In this document: positions 1 to 7,631 of the stretch, piece by piece
Layout: the number at the start of each line of letters is the position of its first letter
Position numbering within the stretch: the stretch's first letter is position 1
Assembly: GCA_009783135.1 (NCBI GenBank)
Contig: WRHS01000025.1
Location: 1-16,368, forward strand
DNA from: Dehalococcoidia bacterium
Lineage (GTDB): Bacteria; Chloroflexota; Dehalococcoidia; Dehalococcoidales; UBA1222
Reading direction: 5' to 3'
Length of the DNA: 16,368 nt
Program-made: the position numbers and the translations under genes
Notes under the pieces: model-generated
Seen by the model: the letters and a program-made list of their open reading frames with translations, nothing else
Told to the model about the DNA's origin: nothing
Databases searched by the model: none

Positions 1-135
1 TGGTACCCAGAAGTTCTTCTCTCCGTGTTTTCTTTCGACGAGCGTCATATTCAATATCTGATAGACATGCTTGGATTTGCATTTTTGCTCACCGTCCTTT
101 CATGCCTAATTATACTTTCTTATAAGCTATTTTGA
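1..135 (+). CDS. C-terminal tail of an unidentified membrane protein (partial)
   Basis: Frame 1 is open from the first base to a TGA at 133-135 and gives 44 residues. The fragment starts WYPEVLLSVF and has a hydrophobic stretch of about 18 residues (GFAFLLTVLSCLIIL) that looks like one membrane helix, ending YKLF. The 5' part lies outside the window, so no family can be assigned. An open frame this short could be chance; the transmembrane-like composition running right up to the stop is the only support. Confidence 0.35.
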   Translation, partial: WYPEVLLSVFSFDERHIQYLIDMLGFAFLLTVLSCLIILSYKLF

Positions 136-269
136 TAGTTAATCAGTGGTTACTTAAATCAACATCTCCTCACGTTCAGAGCGCCCAAAACGTCAAGCTT
201 GGTGTAAAGTTAATGTAGGAGATTTAGGTATAAAGCAAGAGTTCACTAATAGCCTGATAAACGACGGTG

Positions 270-752
270 TCAAGCAGCTACTGTCAAAGTCTGCAAATAT
301 GGCATAATAGCTATGTCGTAAAATACTACTCCTGCCACAAGCCCGATAATATATATAATACCGGATGACCTGCCCTCGCCGGCCATGACATGCTGTCTGA
401 AGGGACAACCTTCCGCCATAACAGAAAAATAAGCCATCAAAAAAGCGCCTATCGCACTAATTGGTACAAGGATAGCAGGAGCCACATCCAAACCATTACG
501 CAACATTGGCATGAACTCCCAGCCACCGGGATTGCTAAAATATTCAAGCGAACCACCAAATTTATTTACCAGTGCGAACCCTAAAACACCACCGATAACA
601 ATACCTATCAAACCCTTAAGACGATAGCTATCCTTAACCAAGAAAAAGTCTCGTATGCCCGAAATAGTGCAAAAACGCGAGCGTTGCCCAAGATAACCCA
701 CTATTGCACCAATAACTAACGTAGCCAAGCCGATTTTCCATGACGCCAACAT
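270..752 (-). CDS. YeeE/YedE-type transporter, C-terminal half as a separate gene
   Basis: This 160-aa protein matches the second half of a YeeE/YedE transporter, an inner-membrane family that imports thiosulfate (TsuA/YeeE) or is proposed to handle selenium. An RSRFC motif (Cys28) is followed by IRDFFLVK, and a GCPFR motif (Cys116) by MAGEG. The same landmarks occur in the same order in the C-terminal half of the full-length paralogue at 10765-11877 (RFCSIGC, then GCPLR and LAGEG). Four to five hydrophobic segments are visible. The ATG at 752 is preferred over one at 776 because an AAGGAGGG site lies 7 nt upstream of it, and it shares its A with the TAA of the upstream half gene (TAATG). This points to translational coupling. 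It is the last gene of cassette A. Cargo specificity is unknown. Confidence 0.85.
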   Translation of the reverse strand: MLASWKIGLATLVIGAIVGYLGQRSRFCTISGIRDFFLVKDSYRLKGLIGIVIGGVLGFALVNKFGGSLEYFSNPGGWEFMPMLRNGLDVAPAILVPISAIGAFLMAYFSVMAEGCPFRQHVMAGEGRSSGIIYIIGLVAGVVFYDIAIMPYLQTLTVAA

Positions 753-1339
753 TAGCTTGCCCTCCTTACTTTCCACTTAATATACAGACAAGCTGCCACC
801 ACGCCCAATACAATCATCCCAAGTATTAAAACAGCAAGCCACATGCCATAGGAGGCTAGTATTGCGGTACGTATAGGACATGATCCCCATAGCAGTCCAA
901 CATTGATAATGAGAAAACCCAAAATGAAGGCCAGCATATTGTCACGCACCGGTCCACTGCGGAATTTGAACTCCTTATTGCGAACCGCCGCCACAAAGGA
1001 CCCCAAAATAAACCCCACCGATGTCAGCACGGGCACAGTGACAAATACATCATGAGTTACATAGTTAGTACCGGCGATTTTATCCACAAACCAGTTAACA
1101 AGGTCCGCCGGATGGGAAATAGCACATATTCCCTCGCCAGCCGGAGGCTGCACGCCAAAATAAGCCTGAACCACCGCTGCCAGCACCCCCATAGTAATCC
1201 CCGTAATAAGCGCCAGATTGCCGCTTAACTTGATACTCGGGCGCCACATAACCCAAGAGCGAACCCTGCCGCCGATTAATCTAAGATTGGGGCGCCACTT
1301 GAGCACCCTAGCTATACGACTTGGATTATTTTGCTCCAT
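752..1339 (-). CDS. YeeE/YedE-type transporter, N-terminal half as a separate gene
   Basis: A 195-aa membrane protein equivalent to the first half of YeeE/YedE. A basic, Arg/Trp-rich N-terminus of about 38 residues is followed by hydrophobic segments at roughly 40-62, 100-120, 133-152 and 165-188. It carries the family GSCPIR motif at 152-157 (Cys154) and another cysteine in GEGICAIS (Cys72). The ATG at 1339 has a strong GGAGAGGG site 7 nt upstream. It lies 58 nt after the hydratase-like gene, and its stop overlaps the start of the C-terminal half gene by one base. Both halves keep their Cys-Pro motifs and good ribosome sites, so this looks like a working two-subunit transporter rather than a broken gene. 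Split YeeE/YedE halves are known in the family. Confidence 0.85.
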   Translation of the reverse strand: MEQNNPSRIARVLKWRPNLRLIGGRVRSWVMWRPSIKLSGNLALITGITMGVLAAVVQAYFGVQPPAGEGICAISHPADLVNWFVDKIAGTNYVTHDVFVTVPVLTSVGFILGSFVAAVRNKEFKFRSGPVRDNMLAFILGFLIINVGLLWGSCPIRTAILASYGMWLAVLILGMIVLGVVAACLYIKWKVRRAS

Positions 1340-1397
1340 ACAGACACCCTCTCCTTCCGCTGCTGTTTACTCCAGGCAAACCAATAATCGACGCGGG

Positions 1398-2267
1398 CTA
1401 TTTGCCCAATACTTTTTTTACCGCTTCCCCTATATGCGGAATAAACTGGGCAATAGTGGTATCAGGCGCAGGACGTGCCAACTCACCTGCAGTACGATTA
1501 ATCTTACAAGCAGTTATACATGCATCAACAACATCCATGCCGCTTGAAATAAGTGCTGATACCTCACCGGTGATGGTGTCTCCTGTACCACCGATAGGTT
1601 CCATCGTAGGCACGTTGGGCTCATTTATGGTAGCAACGGCTTTGCCCTCTTCTATCACATGGTCAATGGGCGCTTTTACAACCATGTAGCGCGGAGCGTC
1701 ACCGTGGTCATAGGCATCTTTACTCAGGCGAGGCACCTCAGTTTGATCAACATTAAAAATGAAATGCTGCACATATGCCGGATGCGCCGCATCCGGGTCA
1801 GCAAGGAAACTCAACTCACCAGGGTCAGGCGTGAAAAGATCAAACTTTGAAGCTAATTTAACCGCCTTGGCATTAAGTAATGCGCCCGCATCGGCGATAA
1901 GAAAAGGTCCATTTTCCATTTTACGCGCCGTGTTAACAAAATTCATAAACAACTCGCGCGTGGGTAAGATATAATGCAATGTGACGACCCTTGGTGCGAG
2001 ATTGGCAAGCTCATCAGTAAGAAACTTCAAAATTTTCATTGTGCCATCGCCCATGCCCGTATCCCCCATTACCAACGCATAAGGCTCGTCGGCTCCAATG
2101 GCTTGACACGTAGCAGACGCAGCAGAAATCATGGCTGCCGTACCCAAGGTAACGTACTGACCCTCTAACGTATAATCCCCGATAGTAAGCTTATCGGGCT
2201 GATAATGTACGGGGCCATAAGTAAGTGGTAAGTTTTCAATAGGTACTGTTCCTACTAATAAAAGCAT
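1398..2267 (-). CDS. NAD(P)H-hydrate dehydratase-like protein of the ribokinase fold, copy A
   Basis: This 289-aa protein resembles ADP-dependent NAD(P)H-hydrate dehydratases (YjeF C-terminal/CARKD family). The family's 'TPHPGE' is seen as FTPDPGELSFLAD at 145-157, the nucleotide/catalytic 'GSGDxLxG' as GGTGDTITG at 226-234 (Asp230), and an IADAGALL strand lies at 124-131. There is no YjeF epimerase domain. The N-terminus (GTVPIENLPLTYGPV) and the segment after the GTGD motif (ACKINRTAGELARPAP) are shared with copy B at 9245-10138 but are not standard for repair dehydratases, so a specialised role is likely. It starts 2 nt after DUF3343 copy A, with an AGAGGA site inside that gene's end. Whether it repairs NAD(P)HX, phosphorylates something or acts on a Se/S compound cannot be told from sequence. 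Confidence 0.75.
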   Translation of the reverse strand: MLLLVGTVPIENLPLTYGPVHYQPDKLTIGDYTLEGQYVTLGTAAMISAASATCQAIGADEPYALVMGDTGMGDGTMKILKFLTDELANLAPRVVTLHYILPTRELFMNFVNTARKMENGPFLIADAGALLNAKAVKLASKFDLFTPDPGELSFLADPDAAHPAYVQHFIFNVDQTEVPRLSKDAYDHGDAPRYMVVKAPIDHVIEEGKAVATINEPNVPTMEPIGGTGDTITGEVSALISSGMDVVDACITACKINRTAGELARPAPDTTIAQFIPHIGEAVKKVLGK

Positions 2268-2269
2268 AT

Positions 2270-2809
2270 TTATTTCCTCTTCTTATTCTCTTTTTTGAAG
2301 ATCTCCAGTGCTTTTTCATAAGCATGCTCAAGGGTATAAGCACATATGGTCTTGCCCAGCGTGCGCGGCTTCGGTCCCTGCCCAATAACCGTGCCATAGA
2401 GTTTCATGCCAAGGTACGGAATATCAGGACAACCGCCGCCGGAAATGTTTACTATCCTGCCGCTACCCTTCTGATAAGTAATCTTCATATTACCGCAACG
2501 TACCATGACAAAGTCGCCATAATCCACGGTTTTCATGAGATTGGTGAGATATACAGGAACAAACTCAGAGCCTTTGGGCATGAATAGTATATCCAACATC
2601 ATCACGCCCTTCTCAATAAGCACATTCTCCGCAGCATCCACGTCAGTTGCATCAATTTCGACTGCAAGGTCACAACCCGTGCGATATTCTGCTGGCGGAG
2701 CCACTTCGCGCGATTTTAAACCGGCCTCTTCAAGAACCGGTTTAGCTCGCATAGCATGAAAAATATAATCGAAAACTATAAGAGCCTTGTCTTTTTCTTC
2801 CTCCGGCAA
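2270..2809 (-). CDS. DUF3343 putative Se/S carrier with extra C-terminal domain, copy A
   Basis: Residues 1 to about 80 match DUF3343 (Se_S_carrier), a small domain with one conserved cysteine, here in RTGCDLAVE (Cys46). Family members usually end near 80 residues. This protein continues to 179 with a second half holding GNMKI, NISGGGCPDIPYL (Cys127) and TICAYTLEHAYEKAL (Cys156), all mirrored in copy B. I place the start at a TTG at 2809: GGAGGT lies 7 nt upstream of it, whereas a GTG at 2818 would sit inside that ribosome site. This start makes the protein 179 aa, the same length as copy B. It is the first gene of cassette A, behind a predicted promoter at 2857-2886. A carrier role is inferred from family annotation and gene context only. 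Confidence 0.8.
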   Translation of the reverse strand: MPEEEKDKALIVFDYIFHAMRAKPVLEEAGLKSREVAPPAEYRTGCDLAVEIDATDVDAAENVLIEKGVMMLDILFMPKGSEFVPVYLTNLMKTVDYGDFVMVRCGNMKITYQKGSGRIVNISGGGCPDIPYLGMKLYGTVIGQGPKPRTLGKTICAYTLEHAYEKALEIFKKENKKRK

Positions 2810-2856
2810 TTTGTTCACCTCCGGTTAAAATTATAGCTGTGGATTAAGCCGCTGTT

Positions 2857-2886
2857 AGTTTATTACGTAATACAAAGCGCTGTCAA
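2857..2886 (-). promoter_or_regulatory. Predicted sigma-A promoter of cassette A
   Basis: Read on the minus strand, a perfect -35 TTGACA (2886-2881) is followed after 18 nt by TAAACT (2862-2857), a four-of-six -10. Transcription would start about 40 nt before the TTG start of the DUF3343 gene. The weak -10 and 18-nt spacer keep confidence moderate. Confidence 0.4.
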
Positions 2887-3053
2887 TATGAAAATTTGAA
2901 ACACGCAATGACATTTCGCACCGAATTGACCGCTCCTATTATTTGGTAGCAGCAAATACGGCAGTCAATCACCCAAATTCACATGCAATATTATGTCAAT
3001 CAAGCCGGATGAATTACAGCGCTACATTTGACGCAAAGAATAACCATGCTTGT

Positions 3054-5555
3054 TTAATCAATTGTGGTAAGCTTTTTACGTTTTACAACAAACATGCCGC
3101 CTAAAACCACCAATACCATCAATAAGATACTACCGCCAAAAATCAGGTCAAACTTCAATATTGACTGAGCTTCGTATGGTTTATAAAGTGCTTTGACTGT
3201 CATATCGGATGTCACGCTGTCGAACGAACTATCCCAGCCAATAAAAATGTAACCCGGACGACAGGCTTTATCGCCGATGACAAGTGGAGAAACGGCAAAA
3301 CCATCGCTCTCAACATATTCACGAGACAGTAAAGTATCATCCCAGTCTCGAAAGACAACTTCATACATAACGGTCGGTATGTATTGGGCCGTAAAAACAA
3401 TATCTGTGTGCTCATAGTGTCCACTAATGGGGAAAAACCATGGAATAAAGGACACGCCGCCATTCAATCTGGCAAAAATATCGCTCAGGTCAAAGCCATC
3501 CGACACAGTAGCTATATTCCCTTGATATGAACTTTCCCAACCAGTAAAAGTATATCCGGAGCGCATAGTTTTAGAACCGATAATAGCGCCTGACGGCATC
3601 GTAGCCACATCTCCATACAAAACAGTCTCAATTTTTATTAGCTTTCCGTCCCAATCGACAAAAGCAACAACTAAGGAAATCCTTTCCCACAATGCCACAT
3701 ATGTGATGTCGCCGCTAACCGTTGCGGAACCCAATGGTAGCGCATCCTTTGACAACCAACCATTGAATCTCCATCCATGTTGCGCTGGATTAAACTGAGC
3801 ATTCGGTATGGGGTCTCCGAGGCGCAGGTTGTAGGCAATTTGCGGGGCGAAATCACCATGCTCGCCAGGCAAATAGGTAACGGTATAATATGGTATGGGG
3901 TAAGTAGAGTAGGAAATATCAAAGTTGTTGTAACCTTGCTGAAAATAACCAAAAGCAGACAAATCTGACCACTCATTTGTTAAAATGTTGGAAGCATATG
4001 TAGCATTGTCTTGCGACAGACGATTGCAGGCATTTGAAGCAAAGTTGTTGGAAAACACAGTACTGTTTGGTACTTTCGCAGAATCAATGAACAATTCTTT
4101 GAGGCTTGGGTGGGTAATCCAGATACCGCCGCCGCTTTCACCAGCGACGTTTCCTTCTATTGTACTGGAGGAGATACTCATTGATTGTGAAATATAATTG
4201 ATTGGCAAAGTGGTATCAAAATAGATTCCTCCGCCATTAAAAGTCGCTTCATTTCCGCTAATGGTACAGCCTGACATATTAAAACTGCCATTTTTGTACT
4301 TGGCTGATTTTATCGCGCTTGAAGGGCCAAACCCCGCATACACCTCGTCACTTCCGCTGTAGTTAAACACTCCACTATAGTTGTACACTGCACCACCATT
4401 GCTGGCGTTATTGCTGGAAAGAAAACCGCCTGTTATTGCAATATCAGCACGGTTAAACACACCACCACCGTTGTTTCCTGCAGTGTTGCTGTCAATTGTT
4501 CCATCAGCTAAATTAAAAATCCCACCATAGTCATTGTATACACCACTACCATCATAAGTCGCGATATTACTGGAAATGCATGCCGTTCCGAACATGTTGA
4601 CAACACTCTGTGACTCTGAGGGCTCAGAACCGGCAATGTACATTCCTCCACCGTAACTAGCGGTATTCCCGCAAATCTCACCACCAGAAAGATTGAATGT
4701 CCCACCTATGCACACACCGCCACCAAGGTTGGCATTATTTCCTGAAATAGCCCCACCAAGCATATTGAAAGTGGCATCTGGAATGTTATACACACCGCCG
4801 CCATTGAACTTAGTGGTATTATTAGCAATCATTCCTCCGAGCATTGTAAATGTTCCTGTGTTATACACGCCACCACCACCATTGCGGTTGAAAAAACCCC
4901 AACCATCCAGCATTAATATGACAAAGTTACCTGTGGTGTTATCTGATATTACGCCGCCAGACATTTTGAACATGCCTCTGTTATACACGCCGCCGCCGGT
5001 GGCACCCTCGTTATCCAAAACTGCACCGCCCAACATTTCAAAAGCCCCCCAGTTGCTTACGCCGCCACCACCAAATTCAGAGGTGTTTCCTGAAATATTC
5101 CCACTATTCAGATAAAGTTTCCCGCCATAGTTGACAGTTACACCACAGCTATCACCTGAAGTATCATTATGTGACACAGTTATGCCATCAAGTGTTAAGG
5201 TGCCTCCATTTTCTACGATTAGTGTAGATTTCCCGCTTGCACCAGTAAGACTACTACCACCTGTAAATGCAATGTTCCTGCCTACAAGAATTGAAATGGT
5301 GGAATTTGGCGACAAGGAAACATTATCACCAAATTGAATTATAAAGGGTGTGCTCGAATAACCCCCGGGCGCATTAGCTATTGCGTCACGAAGTTCTTGC
5401 TCCGTAGTAATTACTGCATTGGATATTGCCGCACTTACCATAGGCGCAATTGACATCAAGCCTGTTAAAAACAGCCCTGCCGATACCATGCTCATCAGAG
5501 ATATCGCAAGTATCGTTTTTCCGATTCTGATTTGATAGCTATTAATGCTTTTCAT
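3054..5555 (-). CDS. Secreted beta-helix surface protein with InlB-type repeats and C-terminal membrane anchor
   Basis: An 833-aa protein. Residues 1-42 form a signal peptide (positively charged start, hydrophobic core, VSAA-type cleavage site). Residues of about 100-520 consist of many imperfect repeats built on GGGVYNxGxFxMxGG and ISxNxA, the pattern of right-handed parallel beta-helix (Pmp-like/pectate-lyase-like) surface proteins. Three copies of a Listeria-Bacteroides (InlB_B, Flg_new) repeat follow, each with a GYxFxGW-type ending (GWRFNGW, GYTFTGW, GYIFIGW). The C-terminus is a single hydrophobic helix followed by KRKK. No LPxTG motif is seen, so the membrane helix itself is the likely anchor. 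ATG at 5555 has GAGG 7 nt upstream. It stands alone between cassette A and the divergent lipoyl genes. Probable role is adhesion or a cell-surface structure; the ligand is unknown. Confidence 0.8.
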   Translation of the reverse strand: MKSINSYQIRIGKTILAISLMSMVSAGLFLTGLMSIAPMVSAAISNAVITTEQELRDAIANAPGGYSSTPFIIQFGDNVSLSPNSTISILVGRNIAFTGGSSLTGASGKSTLIVENGGTLTLDGITVSHNDTSGDSCGVTVNYGGKLYLNSGNISGNTSEFGGGGVSNWGAFEMLGGAVLDNEGATGGGVYNRGMFKMSGGVISDNTTGNFVILMLDGWGFFNRNGGGGVYNTGTFTMLGGMIANNTTKFNGGGVYNIPDATFNMLGGAISGNNANLGGGVCIGGTFNLSGGEICGNTASYGGGMYIAGSEPSESQSVVNMFGTACISSNIATYDGSGVYNDYGGIFNLADGTIDSNTAGNNGGGVFNRADIAITGGFLSSNNASNGGAVYNYSGVFNYSGSDEVYAGFGPSSAIKSAKYKNGSFNMSGCTISGNEATFNGGGIYFDTTLPINYISQSMSISSSTIEGNVAGESGGGIWITHPSLKELFIDSAKVPNSTVFSNNFASNACNRLSQDNATYASNILTNEWSDLSAFGYFQQGYNNFDISYSTYPIPYYTVTYLPGEHGDFAPQIAYNLRLGDPIPNAQFNPAQHGWRFNGWLSKDALPLGSATVSGDITYVALWERISLVVAFVDWDGKLIKIETVLYGDVATMPSGAIIGSKTMRSGYTFTGWESSYQGNIATVSDGFDLSDIFARLNGGVSFIPWFFPISGHYEHTDIVFTAQYIPTVMYEVVFRDWDDTLLSREYVESDGFAVSPLVIGDKACRPGYIFIGWDSSFDSVTSDMTVKALYKPYEAQSILKFDLIFGGSILLMVLVVLGGMFVVKRKKLTTID

Positions 5556-5612
5556 ATGCTGACCTCAATAGTTTATTGCATTTATCGCACTTCAATAGAA
5601 ACATCTGCTACC

Positions 5613-5641
5613 ATAATGGCACATCAATATATTTGTGGCAA
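5613..5641 (-). promoter_or_regulatory. Predicted promoter of the surface-protein gene
   Basis: On the minus strand TTGCCA (5641-5636) and CATTAT (5618-5613) are separated by 17 nt, giving five-of-six and four-of-six matches to consensus. The transcript would begin near 5606, about 50 nt before the ATG. The tandem boxes at 5651-5701 lie directly upstream of the -35, where an activator would bind. Confidence 0.4.
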
Positions 5642-5650
5642 CCTCGAAAA

Positions 5651-5701
5651 TTAAGCTGAAATTAAGCAGGAGACGCTGCCATGCATTAACTTGAATTTAA
5701 G
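5651..5701. promoter_or_regulatory. Two copies of a tandem 11-bp-phased TTAAG box (candidate regulator sites)
   Basis: TTAAGCTGAAATTAAG at 5651-5666 and TTAACTTGAATTTAAG at 5686-5701 agree at 13 of 16 positions. Each consists of two TTAA half sites exactly 11 bp apart, and the two copies are 35 bp apart. Direct repeats with 11-bp phasing are the usual target form of OmpR/PhoB/PhoP-type response regulators. The boxes lie between the divergent surface-protein and lipoyl-carrier genes and could control either. The regulator is not in the window. Confidence 0.45.
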
Positions 5702-5780
5702 ATTGTTATAAAAAGCTTTAATTGCCTCAATACATATGCTATCCTAAGTGCATAAATTCAGTATTCAGCGAGGCAACGGT

Positions 5781-6161
5781 ATGCATCCAAAAGAACTTCT
5801 TTACAGCGCAGACCATGTTTGGTGCAAGAAAGAACCCGATGGCAACATACGCCTTGGAATGACATATTTCTACCAAGAGCAGCTAAAGCGCATCGTATAC
5901 TTGGATTTACCCAGGAGCAGTAAGCTTATAAGCAAAGGAGATCCTATCGCCTCTTTTGAGTCATCAAAAATTGCCTCAGACCTTATCAGCCCCATAAGCG
6001 GCACGATTGTTGAGAGTAACAACGAGTTATCTGAAAAGCCCGGACTCGTCAACAATGACCCATATGAGCAGGGATGGATGCTTCTGATTAAGCCAAATCA
6101 GCCAACCGAACTTGATGATATGCTTTCATCCAAGGATTACATCATCCTGATTTTGAAATAG
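5781..6161 (+). CDS. gcvH: Glycine cleavage system H-like lipoyl carrier protein
   Basis: A 126-aa protein with the length and order of features of H protein: an N-terminal LYSADHVWCKKEPDGNIRLGMT strand pair (in two parts: LYSADHVW and GNIRLGMT), the lipoyl-attachment hairpin ASFESSKIASDL with Lys63 as modified residue, PISGTIVESN, and NDPYEQGWMLLIKP. H protein carries a swinging lipoyl arm between the glycine-cleavage enzymes and dihydrolipoyl dehydrogenase. The start is ATG at 5781, with GAGG 7 nt upstream and the normal family N-terminus. An upstream in-frame GTG at 5748 has no such support. The lpdA gene follows after 6 nt. No P or T protein gene is in the window, and the sequence diverges around VYLDLP, so an H-like protein with another partner remains possible. 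Confidence 0.85.
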   Translation: MHPKELLYSADHVWCKKEPDGNIRLGMTYFYQEQLKRIVYLDLPRSSKLISKGDPIASFESSKIASDLISPISGTIVESNNELSEKPGLVNNDPYEQGWMLLIKPNQPTELDDMLSSKDYIILILK

Positions 6162-6167
6162 TAGCGT

Positions 6168-7544
6168 ATGAGCAGGATTATTACTGATATCGCCGTCATT
6201 GGCGGAGGTCCGGCCGGATATAGTGCCGCCGTGCAGGCGTCCAAGACAGGAGCACGCGTTGTGTTGGTAGAAAAGGCAGTCTTGGGCGGAACATGCCTAA
6301 ATCACGGTTGCATCCCCACCAAAACCATGTTGCATTCAGCCAATTTACTACGCTCCATGCAAACAAGCACTCGATTCGGCGTAGTTTGTGACAATAGCAC
6401 CCTCGATATTGAAAAACTAAAGGGGCGATGCGATGAAGTCATCTCTATTTTGCACTCCAGCATGGCACAACTACTGGAAGAGCATAAAATAGACAACTTA
6501 ACAGGGAAAGCCTCTTTCCATTCCCCATACGATATAGAAATACAAACATCCGATGGTGCGATAACAATGCTGCATGCAGCTAAAATCATCATCGCCAGCG
6601 GTTCCGCGCCGCAGATACTAAACGTACAATGTGGCGACAACCCAAACATTCTGTACTCCCACGATTTGCTGGAACTGAAGTTCATACCGGCCAGACTGGT
6701 TATAATAGGCGGTGGCGCCATTGGGCTTGAACTGGCAACAATTATGCACAGTGCAGGCAGTCAGGTAAGCGTCGTGGAAATTGCACCTCACATACTGCCT
6801 TACGAAGACGCAGAGATAACATCGGTTCTAGAACGCGCGCTCAAACGCGACGGCATACAAATTTACACAAACTCCACAGTGCATAAAATAGAAAGCGGAG
6901 CCACAGATGGAAAGGTATATTTCAACAATGCCGGAGTTGAAACGTCACTGGATACTGAGGCTTTTTGCGTATGTATCGGGCAGCAACCTGAGTTTGCGCA
7001 TTTAGGTCTTGACGCCGCCGGCGTCATCTGTGACGAGCGAGGTATCAAGGTTGATGCATACATGCGAACCAACGTGCCGCATATCTATGCCGCCGGTGAC
7101 GTGACAGGGATAAGCATGCTCGCTTATGTGGCCACAGCCCAAGGTCGCATAGCCGCCCTCAATGCCATCGGACGCAACGAGGGCATTGATTATACCGCCA
7201 TACCACACTGCGTTTTTACAACCCCTGAGGTGGCAAGCGTGGGGCTTGATGAAAAAGAAGCCTTAGCCAATGGAATTGCTGTGCGCATTCTGCGCTCATC
7301 TATGGCATCCAATCCCTATGCAACTATACAGGGAGAGCGCCGCGGTTTCGTAAAACTGGTAATAGAGGCGAGTAACGGCAAATTGCTTGGGGCACAACTC
7401 GTAGGAAGTGGTGCCGCAAGCCTGATTTCCGAATGTGCTCTGGCGGTAAAAATGGGTGCCACCGCACGCGACATGTCGCATACGTTACATCCGCACCCGT
7501 CGCTTGCAGAGGCTCTGCAGGAAGCTGCCCTGTCAGATATTTGA
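6168..7544 (+). CDS. lpdA: Dihydrolipoyl dehydrogenase (E3/L protein)
   Basis: A 458-aa flavoprotein that reoxidises dihydrolipoyl groups using NAD+. All family landmarks are present: FAD-binding GGGPAGYSA at 12-20, redox disulfide GGTCLNHGCIPTK (Cys43 and Cys48), NAD-binding IIGGGAIGLELA around 180, the second FAD motif IYAAGDVTG around 303, and the C-terminal catalytic His443-Glu448 dyad within HPHPSLAE. Length is typical, and there is no N-terminal lipoyl domain. It lies 6 nt downstream of the H-like carrier on the same strand and is almost certainly cotranscribed with it, so that carrier is its likely partner, with the usual 2-oxoacid dehydrogenases as alternatives elsewhere in the genome. 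Confidence 0.93.
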   Translation: MSRIITDIAVIGGGPAGYSAAVQASKTGARVVLVEKAVLGGTCLNHGCIPTKTMLHSANLLRSMQTSTRFGVVCDNSTLDIEKLKGRCDEVISILHSSMAQLLEEHKIDNLTGKASFHSPYDIEIQTSDGAITMLHAAKIIIASGSAPQILNVQCGDNPNILYSHDLLELKFIPARLVIIGGGAIGLELATIMHSAGSQVSVVEIAPHILPYEDAEITSVLERALKRDGIQIYTNSTVHKIESGATDGKVYFNNAGVETSLDTEAFCVCIGQQPEFAHLGLDAAGVICDERGIKVDAYMRTNVPHIYAAGDVTGISMLAYVATAQGRIAALNAIGRNEGIDYTAIPHCVFTTPEVASVGLDEKEALANGIAVRILRSSMASNPYATIQGERRGFVKLVIEASNGKLLGAQLVGSGAASLISECALAVKMGATARDMSHTLHPHPSLAEALQEAALSDI

Positions 7545-7631
7545 TAAAGCTGTCATGCAATAGCCCGTCCTAAGCATCAGCATATTAATGATGAATAATT
7601 CCATACATTAACGGAAAGGGAGTGGAAAACC

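Noticed and set aside
4693..5115. Long plus-strand frame with Pro-rich TPPP repeats inside the surface-protein gene
   Set aside because: It is the antisense shadow of the repeated GGGVYN coding sequence; no ribosome site, and the minus-strand protein has a signal peptide, domains and an anchor.
5748..5780. GTG at 5748 as the start of the H-like protein
   Set aside because: The extra 11 residues are not part of the family and the ATG at 5781 has a correctly spaced GAGG.
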